Assembly: GCA_019634955.1 (NCBI GenBank)
Contig: JAHCAK010000015.1
Coordinates: 23,638-87,637 of the forward strand
DNA length: 64,000 nt
Reading direction: 5' to 3'
DNA from: Burkholderiales bacterium
Lineage (GTDB): Bacteria; Pseudomonadota; Gammaproteobacteria; Burkholderiales; Usitatibacteraceae
The notes below the pieces were generated by a model that was given only the letters and a program-made list of their open reading frames with translations, made no database searches and was not told where the DNA came from. This document shows, piece after piece, positions 8,881 through 17,500 of this stretch. A program made the position numbers and the translations under genes. Position 1 is the stretch's first letter; the number at the start of each line of letters is the position of its first letter.

Positions 8881-9609
8881 TCAGCGGCCGAAGACGGTGC
8901 GCAGCAGGTCGGTGGTGCGGGCGGCGGGGTTGGTGCGGATCTTCTTCTCCTCCTCGCCCACCATGCGGAAGAGGCCGTCGAGCGACTTGTTGGTGACGTA
9001 GTCGTCGAGGTCGAGCGACTGCCGGCCGCCCATCATCGGCACCTTGTCGAAGCGGCCCATCATGTCCGTGTAGGCGCGCGTGGCGCCGACCTCGCCCACC
9101 TTCTTCGCCACCACCGGCTTGAAGGCCGCGTAGAGCTTGTCGCGCGTCTTGCGGCTGAAGAAGTCGGTGGCCGCGGTGTCGCCCCCGGAGAGGATGCCGC
9201 GCACGTCCTCCAGCGTCATGTCGCGGATGGCGTCGCCGAAGAACTTCGCCGCGAGCGGCGCCGCCGCCTCGGCCGCGCGGTTCATGCTGAGCACGAACTC
9301 GTCCACCTGCCGCTGGAAGCCGGCCATGCGGGCGACCTCCGACACCTTGCGGATCTTCTCCGGCATGAGGATCTTCACCGCCTCGTTGGCGAAGTAGCCG
9401 TCGGGGCGGCCCAGGCTCTTCACCGCGTTCTCGGTGCCGACGGCGAGGGCCTCCTTGATGCCCGCCGCGCCGGTCCTGTCGTCCGTGGCGCCGATCGAGG
9501 AGCCCTTGAGCCCGGCGGCGCCCTTGAGCAGGTCGTCGAGCTTCGGCATCTGGGCCGCGGCCGTGATCGCGAGGCAGAGCCCCGCGGCAAGCGCGAGCAG
9601 TCGCTTCAT
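8881..9609 (-). CDS. DUF4197 domain-containing secreted protein
   Basis: A 242-residue exported protein: signal peptide MKRLLALAAGLCLAITAAA, then a helical DUF4197 domain covering the rest. Recognisable family stretches are GIKEALAVGTENAVKSLGRPDGYFAN (47-72 region), ILMPEKIRKV, MNRAAEAAAPLAAKFF, LSGGDTAATDFFSRKT and the C-terminal YVTNKSLDGLFRMVGEEE. The function is unknown; the family is common in proteobacteria and is presumed periplasmic. It converges on tex, with its stop inside the shared inverted repeat. It is monocistronic; the next gene on the strand ends 25 bases upstream of its start, so read-through from the WYL regulator is possible. Confidence 0.88.
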   Translation of the reverse strand: MKRLLALAAGLCLAITAAAQMPKLDDLLKGAAGLKGSSIGATDDRTGAAGIKEALAVGTENAVKSLGRPDGYFANEAVKILMPEKIRKVSEVARMAGFQRQVDEFVLSMNRAAEAAAPLAAKFFGDAIRDMTLEDVRGILSGGDTAATDFFSRKTRDKLYAAFKPVVAKKVGEVGATRAYTDMMGRFDKVPMMGGRQSLDLDDYVTNKSLDGLFRMVGEEEKKIRTNPAARTTDLLRTVFGR

Positions 9610-9633
9610 GGAGGTTTCCCCTTCGAAGGATGG

Positions 9634-10647
9634 TCAATCCAGCTTGCGGGAGCGACCCGCCCCGCGCAAGGGGACCTTCGGGGAGCGCGCGGCCGGCGCG
9701 CCCCCGTGCTCCGCCGCGAGCGCGAGCGCCGCCTCCGCCACGGCAACGCGCAGCGCGTCGGGCTCGCGCACCGCGAAGCGGAACGGCAGCCGCATCAGCT
9801 CGCGCGCGTACCAGGCGAGCTCGGAGGCCGAACCTCTGAGCAGCACGCCGCCTTCCGCTTCCTCGGTGACGCCCATCGTGGGGTGCAGCTCGCGCCGCGC
9901 GCACTGCGGGTCGGTGAAGAGCATGACCTCCACGGGAATGGCGCGCGGCAGCGTCGCCATGGCGCGGTCCAGGTACGCCACCGCATCGAAGCCCTCCGGC
10001 CGCACGAACGCGCGCGGCGTGACCTCGGCGTGCGCCACGCGGTCCAGCCGCAGGGAGCGCAGGCCCGCGCGCAGGTGGCAGTGCCCCACCACGTACCAGC
10101 GCCCGGCGCGGAACACGAGCCCGTAGGGATCGAATTCCCGCGAGGTGAGCGTGCCGTCGGCCGCGCGGTAACGCAGCGCCGCCGTGCGCCGCGCCTGCGC
10201 CGACTCGGAGAGCACGCGCAGCAGCCGCGCGTCGGCGCTCGCCCGCGCATCGCCCGTCTGCAGCGCGACGCTCTCCCGCAGCGCCGAGATCGTGCGGCGC
10301 GGCGCGGAAGGCAGCACGCGGTCGAGCTTCGCCTGCACGCTCTCGATGGCCGGGGCGGCATCCGCCAGCCCCAGGCCGCGCGCGGCGATGAGGCCGAGCG
10401 AAAGCGCCTGCGCCTCCTCGTCGGTGAACATCATGGGCGGCAGCTTGTAGCCGGGCACGAGCCGGTAGCCGCCGTAGCGCCCCTGCTCGGTGGTGATGGG
10501 AATGCCCATCTCCTCGAGCATGGCGATGTAGCGCCTGAGCGTGCGGCGGTCGACGCCGACGCGCGCGGCGAGCTCCGCCCCGCCGATCTGCGCCTGCGAC
10601 TGCAGGATCTCGAGGACGGCGAGCATCCGGGTGGTGGGATGGGACAT
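9634..10647 (-). CDS. HTH and WYL domain transcriptional regulator (YafY/DeoR type)
   Basis: A 337-residue regulator. Residues 1-60 form a winged helix (QIGGAELAARVGVDRRTLRRYIAMLEEMGI), followed by the YGGYRLVPGYKLPPMMFTDEEAQAL linker typical of YafY proteins. The WYL domain is in the second half, with GLVFRAGRWYVVGHCHLR containing the name-giving W-Y-V residues and a downstream LRLDRV. WYL domains sense ligands, often nucleic acids or nucleotides. The C-terminus (WCX-type) ends in a basic tail. It is divergent from a tiny lipoprotein gene, and the 62-base gap carries a palindrome (10665-10691) that is the likely operator, suggesting autoregulation and control of that neighbour. Confidence 0.92.
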   Translation of the reverse strand: MSHPTTRMLAVLEILQSQAQIGGAELAARVGVDRRTLRRYIAMLEEMGIPITTEQGRYGGYRLVPGYKLPPMMFTDEEAQALSLGLIAARGLGLADAAPAIESVQAKLDRVLPSAPRRTISALRESVALQTGDARASADARLLRVLSESAQARRTAALRYRAADGTLTSREFDPYGLVFRAGRWYVVGHCHLRAGLRSLRLDRVAHAEVTPRAFVRPEGFDAVAYLDRAMATLPRAIPVEVMLFTDPQCARRELHPTMGVTEEAEGGVLLRGSASELAWYARELMRLPFRFAVREPDALRVAVAEAALALAAEHGGAPAARSPKVPLRGAGRSRKLD

Positions 10648-10664
10648 AGCGCCACCTTACTCAG

Positions 10665-10691
10665 GAACTAGGACGGGAATCGCCCTAGTTC
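10665..10691. promoter_or_regulatory. Palindrome between WYL regulator and small lipoprotein gene
   Basis: GAACTAGG (10665-10672) and CCTAGTTC (10684-10691) form a perfect 8-base inverted repeat around an 11-base spacer, centred in the divergent intergenic region. Arm spacing of about 19 bases centre to centre fits a dimeric HTH regulator binding adjacent major grooves. The adjacent WYL protein is the obvious candidate, by position only. Confidence 0.6.
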
Positions 10692-10709
10692 GGCGGTAGT
10701 GTACGCCGC

Positions 10710-10838
10710 ATGGACCGACTGCCCCGCCTCGCCGCCCTCGCCCTCCTCCTCGCTTGCCTCGCGATGGCGGGGTGCCAGCAGTACGCCGCCGCCGCCGCAA
10801 CCGCGACCGCCCTCGGGGCGTGCCGTTCGTCACCTTGA
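10710..10838 (+). CDS. Small putative lipoprotein, 42 residues
   Basis: A short gene encoding a 42-residue protein with a classic lipoprotein signal: MDRLPRLAALALLLACLAMA followed by the lipobox MAGC (Cys22). The mature part is only about 21 residues (CQQYAAAAATATALGACR...), Ala-rich, reminiscent in size and make-up of entericidin-type lipoproteins, but no clear family match can be claimed. The ATG at 10710 has no strong Shine-Dalgarno. It starts 19 bases after the palindrome shared with the divergent WYL regulator, so co-regulation is likely. The binding-protein gene follows 64 bases downstream. Confidence 0.55.
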   Translation: MDRLPRLAALALLLACLAMAGCQQYAAAAATATALGACRSSP

Positions 10839-10902
10839 CCCCCTCCCGGGGCTCGGCTACCTTCGGACGGGACAGTCCCGCCACCCCGCCGGAGGAACAA
10901 GA

Positions 10903-11943
10903 ATGAAGATCGCACAACGGCTCGCCGGGAAGGCCTCCCGGCTCCTCGCAATCCTTGCCGTGCCCCTCGCCTGCCTCGCCGCCGCGTTCCCCGCCGCCGC
11001 GGCCGACACCGTCAACGTCTACTCGATCTGGCCCGAGAACTGGGCGCGCCCGATGTTCCAGGAGTTCGAGAAGGCCACCGGCATCAAGGTGAACTTCGTG
11101 CGCTTCTCCTCGGGGGAAGCGCTGGCGCGCGTGATCGCGGAGAAGAACAACCCGCGCGTGGACGTGCTCTTCGGCGGCCCCGTCGAGACGCATGCCGCCG
11201 GCATCAAGGAAGGCATCTTCGAGCCCTACAAGCCGCCGTCCTTCGCGAAGCTCCCGGCGCGCTTCAAGCACCCCGACGGGCAGTGGGTGGCCATCGCCGA
11301 CGACCCGCTCGTGTTCATGACGAACGCGAAGTTCCTCAAGGAGAACAACCTGCAGCCGCCGGCCTCCTGGAACGACCTGCTGCACCCGGCCTACAAGAAC
11401 ATGCTGCAGATGGCGGACGCGCGCACCTCCGGCACGGCCGTCACGCGCATCTTCTCGGTGCTCGAGGTGAACGGCCGCGACGAGGCGAAGGCCTTCGAGT
11501 ACATGAGGAAGCTGCGCCCCAACATCCAGCTCTACACCAAGAGCGGCGGCGGCGGCACGCTCCCGGTGGGCCTCGGCCAGGCCGGCGGCGGCATCTTCTT
11601 CATCGTCGACGCGCTGGACACGAAGGCCAAGGGCTACGACGTGGTGATCAGCTTCCCGAAGGAGGGGATCGGCACCGCGGCCGAGGCGATCGCGCTCATC
11701 AAGGGCGCGAAGAACCCGGAGCTGGGCAGGAAGCTCATCGACTGGGCCAGCTCCCCGGCCATGCAGAACACCCTCGCGAAGCACAAGATCAACTTCCTGC
11801 CGGCGCACCCGGACGTCGCCGTCGAGCCGGGGCTGGCCGCCGTGATCAAGGACGCGAAGATCTTCCCCATCGACGCGGACTACGCCGGCGCCAACCGCAA
11901 GCGCATGGTGGAGCGCTGGATCGCCGAAGTGCTGAACCCCTGA
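10903..11943 (+). CDS. ABC transporter periplasmic binding protein, Fe3+/phosphonate (SBP_bac_6-like) type
   Basis: A 346-residue periplasmic binding protein. After a signal peptide ending AAFPAAAA, the mature protein opens TVNVYSIWPENWARPMFQEF, the pattern of family 1/6 solute-binding proteins (AfuA/FbpA, 2-aminoethylphosphonate and putrescine-like groups). FSSGEALARVIAEKNNPRVDVLFGG and LGQAGGGIFFIVDAL are typical hinge-near strands. The FbpA iron ligands (paired Tyr near the C-terminus) are not evident, so iron is not the safest substrate. The ATG at 10903 follows GGAGG (10891-10895). It is the first gene of a five-gene operon with permease, ATPase, an exported unknown and deoC. Confidence 0.88.
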   Translation: MKIAQRLAGKASRLLAILAVPLACLAAAFPAAAADTVNVYSIWPENWARPMFQEFEKATGIKVNFVRFSSGEALARVIAEKNNPRVDVLFGGPVETHAAGIKEGIFEPYKPPSFAKLPARFKHPDGQWVAIADDPLVFMTNAKFLKENNLQPPASWNDLLHPAYKNMLQMADARTSGTAVTRIFSVLEVNGRDEAKAFEYMRKLRPNIQLYTKSGGGGTLPVGLGQAGGGIFFIVDALDTKAKGYDVVISFPKEGIGTAAEAIALIKGAKNPELGRKLIDWASSPAMQNTLAKHKINFLPAHPDVAVEPGLAAVIKDAKIFPIDADYAGANRKRMVERWIAEVLNP

Positions 11944-11953
11944 GCGCTCCGGG

Positions 11954-13666
11954 ATGGCGAGCGTAGCGCCGGCCGCGGGCCCGGCCCGCGGCCTCGCGTG
12001 GGCGCGGCAGGACCCCGCCCTCTCCGCGACGGTCCTCGTGCTGTGGCTGCTGCTCGGGCTCTTCGTGGTCTTTCCCCTCGCGATGCTCACCGCGAGGGTG
12101 TTCTGGGACGGCGGGCACTTTTCCGTGGCGGGCATCGGCGCGATCCTCACGGACCGCCACCAGGTGCAGGCCTTCTGGAACAGCCTGCTGCTCGCGACGC
12201 TGGTGGGGCTGCTCGGCACCCTCGTGGGCTTCGTGTTCGCGTTCACGGTGGCGCGCGGGGGCCTGCCGCGCTGGGTGGTGACGGCGATCGACGGCGCGGT
12301 GCTGCTGCCGCTCATCTCGCCGCCGTTCACCACCGCCATCGCGATGGTGTTCTCCTTCGGGCCGCGCGGGCTCATCACCTACGAGCTGCTGGGCCTGAAG
12401 GGCGTCACCGTGTACGGGATGACGAGCACGCTCTTCTCCGAGGCGCTCACCTACTTCCCCATCGCCTACCTGGCGCTTCGCCCCATCCTCGCCGCCATCG
12501 ACTCCAACATCGAGGGCATGGCGATGAGCCTGGGCGCCTCGCGCATGCGGGTGTTCCGGACGGTCACGCTGCCGCTGTGCATCCCGGGGCTCGCGAACTC
12601 GTTCCTGCTGCTCTTCGCCGCCTCGCTGGCCGACTTCGCCACGCCGCTCATCCTGGCCGGCAACGCCTTCCCGGTGCTGCCCACGCAGGCCTTCCTGCAG
12701 ATCACCGGCATGTTCGACCTGCGCGGCGGCGCGGTGCTCTCGCTCGTGCTGCTGGTGCCCGCGGTGGCGGTCTTCGTGCTGCAGCGCTACTGGGTGAGCC
12801 AGCGCTTCTACGTGACCGTCACGGGCAAGGGCGCCGGGCAGCAGCCCTTCGAGAGCGTGGCGCCCTGGGTGCGCTGGGCGCTGGTGGGCGCCTGCCTCGC
12901 GGTGACGATCGTGATCGTGTACCTGTACGCGCTGCTCCTCTACGCCTCCCTCGTGATGGCCTTCGGCGCCAACCACGCCTTCACGCTGCGCCACTACGGC
13001 GTGATCTTCACGGAGGGGCTGAAGGCCATCAAGGACACGCTCCTGATCGCCGGCTTCAGCATGCCGCTGGGCGGGCTCTACGGCGTGCTGCTGGGCTACC
13101 TGGTCGTGCGCAAGGTCTTCCCGGGCCGGCGCACGATGGAGGTCGTGTCGATGGTCAACTACGCGCTGCCCGGGACCATCGTGGGCATCGCCTACCTCAT
13201 CGCCTTCAACGACCCGCCGGTCGAGCTGGCGGGCACGGCGCTCGTGATCGTCGCCTGCTACGTCTTCCGCTACGGGCCCACGGGCATCCGCACGACCATC
13301 GCGCTTCTGCAGCAGATCGACCGCAGCCTCGAGGAGGCCTCGCAGAGCCTGGGCGCGGCGAGCGGCACGACCTTCCGGCGCGTGACGCTGCCGCTCATCC
13401 TGCCGGCCTTCTTCGCCGGGCTGGGCGTGGTCTTCATCCGCTCGATGACCGCCATCAGCGCCACGATCTTCCTCGTGTCGATCAGCTGGACGCTCATCAC
13501 GGTGAAGATCCTGGAGAACATGACGGAGCTCTCGCTGGGGCCTGCGGCGGCGTTCTCCGTGCTGGTGATCGTGATCGTGTTCGTGGTGATCGGCGCCATC
13601 AGCTGGGGGCTGCGCTTCTTCCGCGCGCCCGGCTCGGAGCCGGTGACGAGCCTCTTGGGCGGATAG
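11954..13666 (+). CDS. ABC transporter permease with two fused membrane domains (FbpB-like)
   Basis: A 570-residue inner-membrane permease made of two BPD_transp_1 domains in one chain, as in FbpB/SfuB-type importers. About 12 membrane helices are visible. Two EAA-type loops contact the ATPase: GMAMSLGASRMRVFRTVTLP (about 197-216) in the first half and SLGAASGTTFRRVTLPLILP (about 467-486) in the second. It starts 10 bases after the binding-protein stop and is followed by the ATPase after 9 bases, so the importer is complete and internally consistent. Substrate is undetermined; the operon context with deoxyribose-phosphate aldolase hints at a sugar- or phosphate-bearing compound. Confidence 0.92.
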   Translation: MASVAPAAGPARGLAWARQDPALSATVLVLWLLLGLFVVFPLAMLTARVFWDGGHFSVAGIGAILTDRHQVQAFWNSLLLATLVGLLGTLVGFVFAFTVARGGLPRWVVTAIDGAVLLPLISPPFTTAIAMVFSFGPRGLITYELLGLKGVTVYGMTSTLFSEALTYFPIAYLALRPILAAIDSNIEGMAMSLGASRMRVFRTVTLPLCIPGLANSFLLLFAASLADFATPLILAGNAFPVLPTQAFLQITGMFDLRGGAVLSLVLLVPAVAVFVLQRYWVSQRFYVTVTGKGAGQQPFESVAPWVRWALVGACLAVTIVIVYLYALLLYASLVMAFGANHAFTLRHYGVIFTEGLKAIKDTLLIAGFSMPLGGLYGVLLGYLVVRKVFPGRRTMEVVSMVNYALPGTIVGIAYLIAFNDPPVELAGTALVIVACYVFRYGPTGIRTTIALLQQIDRSLEEASQSLGAASGTTFRRVTLPLILPAFFAGLGVVFIRSMTAISATIFLVSISWTLITVKILENMTELSLGPAAAFSVLVIVIVFVVIGAISWGLRFFRAPGSEPVTSLLGG

Positions 13667-13675
13667 GGGGAATCG

Positions 13676-14769
<1,094 letters not shown>

Positions 14770-14773
<4 letters not shown>

Positions 14774-15273
14774 GCGCGGGGCGCAGGGCGTTTCTCGCGT
14801 CGCTGGCGGCGCTCGCGCTCGCCGCGCCGGCCGCGGCGCGCGAGCTGCACGGCGAAAGCGACGTGTTCGCCGCCGACGGGGTGGCGATCGCGTGGGGCAT
14901 CCTGCGCGCGGCGCAGCCCGACGAGGCCACCGTCGTGATGCGCATCGCGCGCGACGAGTCGCGCTACCCGGCTCTCGCCGTGGTTGCCATCGACCCGTTC
15001 GGCGGGCAGTCGATCGTCGTGCGCGCGCCGGCCGCCGCACCCGGCGTGGTCGACGTGCCCTCGCGGAGAGGCCGCTTCGCCGACCACGCGCGCACGGAGG
15101 TGCGGCTCTACGCGAGCGCGAAGCCGGGGCCGGGCGAGGCGCCCGCGCTCGTGGTCTTCTACCAGGGCGTTCCCGACACGACGCCCGAGTTCGAATCGGA
15201 TGCGAAGCTCGCCGCCTGGCTGGAGGCGCGCCTCGCGAAGCTGCGCGCGAGCGCGAAAGGGAAGAAGCCATGA
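14770..15273 (+). CDS. Conserved-looking exported protein of unknown function, Tat-like signal
   Basis: A 167-residue protein that I do not recognise. It begins MSAGRRAFLASLAALALAAPAAA, a twin-arginine-like signal (RRAFLAS), giving a mature domain of about 143 residues: ELHGESDVFAADGVAIAWGI, a strand-rich centre with VVAIDPFGGQSIVVRAP, and a Lys/Arg-rich C-terminal helix. The start is a GTG (14770-14772) overlapping the ATPase stop, and its own stop overlaps the deoC start (ATGA). This double coupling ties it to the importer and the aldolase. A periplasmic accessory or sugar-processing role is only a guess. Its composition matches its neighbours. Confidence 0.78.
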
Positions 15274-15929
15274 AGCGGGAGGAGATGGCGAGGCTGCTGG
15301 ACCACTCGGTGCTCAAGCCCGAGGCGCCGGAGGCGGACGTGCGTGCGGGGGCGGAACTGGTGCGGGGCTGGCCCGGCGGCTTCTACTGCGTGCAGCCCAG
15401 CTGGGTGTCCCTGGCGGCACGGATGCTGGCCGGCACGCCGGTCGGCGTGATCTCGGTCGTGGGCTTTCCGCACGGCTGCGACCGCACCGAGGTGAAGGCG
15501 CGCGCCGCGCAGGTGGCGGTGGCGGAAGGGGCCGCCGAGATCGACATGGTGCTGAACCTGGGCCTCGTGAAGAGCGGGCGCGCGGCCGAGGCGGGGCGCG
15601 ACGTGGGCGAGGTGGCGCGCGCCGTGGCCGGCACGCCCGTCAAGGTGATCCTGGAGACCGCGGCGCTCACGCCGGAGGAGATCCGCCTCGCCTGCCGGCT
15701 GTGCGTGGAGGCGGGCGCCGCGTTCGTGAAGACCTCCACGGGCTTCCACCCGGCCGGCGGCGCCACGGTGGAGGCCGTGCGGCTCATGCGCGAGACGGTC
15801 GGCACCTCGGTCGGCGTGAAGGCTTCGGGCGGCATCCGCAGCCTCGACGACGCGATGCGCATGATCGAGGCGGGCGCGAACCGCATCGGCACCTCGGCCA
15901 GCGCCGCGATCCTCGCCGCGCTCGGCTGA
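15270..15929 (+). CDS. deoC: Deoxyribose-phosphate aldolase
   Basis: A 219-residue class I aldolase that cleaves 2-deoxyribose 5-phosphate to acetaldehyde and glyceraldehyde 3-phosphate. The catalytic residues of DeoC are all there: D92 in EIDMVLNLG, Schiff-base K154 in FVKTSTGF and K184 in VKASGGIR. The length fits the short bacterial DeoC type. ATG at 15270 overlaps the preceding stop by four bases. Having deoC as the last gene of an ABC importer operon, rather than with deoA/deoB/deoD, suggests that the imported compound feeds deoxyribose phosphate or a related aldol substrate; this link is inference. Confidence 0.95.
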   Translation: MKREEMARLLDHSVLKPEAPEADVRAGAELVRGWPGGFYCVQPSWVSLAARMLAGTPVGVISVVGFPHGCDRTEVKARAAQVAVAEGAAEIDMVLNLGLVKSGRAAEAGRDVGEVARAVAGTPVKVILETAALTPEEIRLACRLCVEAGAAFVKTSTGFHPAGGATVEAVRLMRETVGTSVGVKASGGIRSLDDAMRMIEAGANRIGTSASAAILAALG

Positions 15930-15939
15930 CTGCCCCGGC

Positions 15940-16902
15940 TCAGTTGAGCTTGATGTCGGCGGCCTTGATGATCGGCCACCACTTCTCGATCTCGGCCTTC
16001 TGGTGCGCCCCCAGCGCCTCGGGCGACTGCCGCTCCGGCGGCACGATCTCCATGCCGAGGTCGCCGAGACGCTTGCGCGTGTCAGGGTCGGCGAGCGCGT
16101 CCCGCACCGCCTGGTTCAGCTTCGCGACCGCTTCCTTCGGCGTGCCGCGCGGCGCCCAGATGCCGTACCAGATCGCGATGTGCAGCCCCGGCAGGCCCGC
16201 CTCGTCCACGGTGGGCATGTCGGGCGCGGCCGCCGAGCGCTCCTTCGCGGTGATGGCGTAGCCCCTGATGCGGCCGGCCTTCACCTGCGGGATGGAGTTG
16301 GAGAGCTGGTCGACCATCATGTCGATCTGGCCGCCCATGAGGTCCTTCATCGCCGGGCCCGTGCCCTTGTACGGGATGAACTGCAGCTTCGCGCCGATCT
16401 CGTTCGCGAAGTAGATGCCGGCGATGTGGGTCGAGGAGCCCGCGCCCGCGGTGCCCACGTTCACCTTCTCGTGGTTTGCCCTCACCCACGCGACGAGTTC
16501 CTTGAGGCTCGCGGCCTCCACGCCCGGCTTCGCGACGATGATCATCGGGTTGCCGCCGATCATGCCCACCGGCTCGAGGTCCTTGAGCAGGTCGTAGGCG
16601 AGCGGGTAGACGGCGCCGTTCACCACGTGGGTGCTCCAGTGGCCGATGGAGAGCGTGTAGCCGTCGGGTGCGGCGCGCGCGACGCGCCCCACGCCGATGC
16701 TGCCTCCCGCGCCGGTGGTGCTCTCGACCACGACGGGCTGCCCCAGCGACTTGCGCATGGGCTCGGCGAGGATGCGCGCGACCGTGTCCACCGGGCCGCC
16801 GGCCGCGAAGGGCACGACCATCGTCACGGCGCGCGTCGGGAAGGACTGGGCCTGGGCGGCCCACACGAAGGACAGCAGCACCCATGGCAGCAGCTTCTTC
16901 AC
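15940..16902 (-). CDS. Bug/TctC family tripartite tricarboxylate-type binding protein
   Basis: A 320-residue periplasmic receptor of the Bug (TctC) family, greatly expanded in betaproteobacteria. Signal peptide MKKLLPWVLLSFVWAAQA, then FPTRAVTMVVPFAAGGPVD, VVVESTTGAGGSIGVGRVA, DGYTLSIGHW, the conserved GTAGAGSSTH and IPYKGTGPAMKDLMGGQIDM. The start is a GTG at 16900-16902 preceded by GGAGAAC; the frame is open further upstream but without a credible start and with no signal. No TctA/TctB membrane components are adjacent, so it is an orphan receptor. It converges on deoC (10 bases apart) and is divergent from the BLUF gene. Confidence 0.92.
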   Translation of the reverse strand: MKKLLPWVLLSFVWAAQAQSFPTRAVTMVVPFAAGGPVDTVARILAEPMRKSLGQPVVVESTTGAGGSIGVGRVARAAPDGYTLSIGHWSTHVVNGAVYPLAYDLLKDLEPVGMIGGNPMIIVAKPGVEAASLKELVAWVRANHEKVNVGTAGAGSSTHIAGIYFANEIGAKLQFIPYKGTGPAMKDLMGGQIDMMVDQLSNSIPQVKAGRIRGYAITAKERSAAAPDMPTVDEAGLPGLHIAIWYGIWAPRGTPKEAVAKLNQAVRDALADPDTRKRLGDLGMEIVPPERQSPEALGAHQKAEIEKWWPIIKAADIKLN

Positions 16903-17018
16903 GGCGTTCTCCTCGTCGTGTTGGATTCGTAGCCGGCGGCATCGCGGCGGTGTCAATTGAAACGCGCCGCGGGCGTTCGCGCAATCGTCCTGAAAGAGCG
17001 GCCGCCCAGAATAGGTGC

Positions 17019-17465
17019 ATGGACAAGGCACTTTTTCACCTCATCTACGTGAGCACGGCGCGCGAGGAGCTGTCGGTCGCGGAACTGGACCGCATCCTCG
17101 AGTCGGCGGCGAAATACAACGCGATTTCCGGCGTGACGGGCGTCCTGCTCTACGCCGGCGGCACCTTCATGCAGGTTCTCGAAGGCGGCGAGGCCGAGAT
17201 CGACGAGACCTTCGCGCGCATCCGCGAGGACCCGCGCCACGCGAGCCTCATCGTGATCGAGCGCGCGCCCATCGCGGAGCGCAGCTTCCCGCAGTGGAGC
17301 ATGGGATTCCGGCGCGTGGGCGCCACCGAGGCCGCGGCGCACCCGGCCTGGGCGCCGTTCTTCGACCCCGGCTTCTGCGCGAGGGAGCTGGGCGCCAAGC
17401 CCGGCGTCGCGCTCGACATGCTCAAGGACTTCGTGCGCAACCAGCGCGAGGGGCGCTTCGGCTAG
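17019..17465 (+). CDS. BLUF-domain blue-light sensor protein
   Basis: A 148-residue protein with an N-terminal BLUF domain (about 5-98) that binds FAD and senses blue light. The photocycle residues are present: Y10 (LIYVS), N34 (KYNAISGVTG), Q52 (FMQVLEG), and W93/M95 (QWSMGF), corresponding to AppA Tyr21, Asn45, Gln63 and Trp104/Met106. The remaining 50 residues form a short helical cap, with no GGDEF, EAL or cyclase domain, so it is a short-BLUF protein that presumably signals through a partner. The ATG at 17019 is chosen because homologues start a few residues before the first strand. pssA starts 35 bases downstream. Confidence 0.95.
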   Translation: MDKALFHLIYVSTAREELSVAELDRILESAAKYNAISGVTGVLLYAGGTFMQVLEGGEAEIDETFARIREDPRHASLIVIERAPIAERSFPQWSMGFRRVGATEAAAHPAWAPFFDPGFCARELGAKPGVALDMLKDFVRNQREGRFG

Positions 17466-17500
17466 GGCCCTCCTCGCGGGCGGGCGGTATAGTTCGCCCT

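Larger units (their letters stand above)
8742..8886. repeat. Nested inverted repeat spanning both stop codons of tex and the DUF4197 gene
   Basis: Outer arms 8742-8762 and 8866-8886 are perfect 21-base inverted complements. The left arm contains the tex TGA, the right arm the stop of the converging gene. Between them two long hairpins (8761-8810 and 8811-8864) are packed with no spare bases except one. Transcripts from either side would read through the same structure, so it probably acts as a bidirectional terminator or RNA-stabilising end. Exactly equal gene ends on both sides are unusual. Confidence 0.9.

Noticed and set aside
5807..9001. Very long open frame on the plus strand across the lipocalin gene, tex and the DUF4197 gene
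   Set aside because: It crosses well-supported genes on both strands, its product is Arg/Gly/Pro-rich without domains, and such frames are expected at about 70 % G+C.
10868..10880. CGGGACAGTCCCG just before the binding-protein gene, as a further hairpin element
   Set aside because: It has only one core-like palindrome with a weaker sequence and no second core, loop or arms; it could be a remnant or chance.
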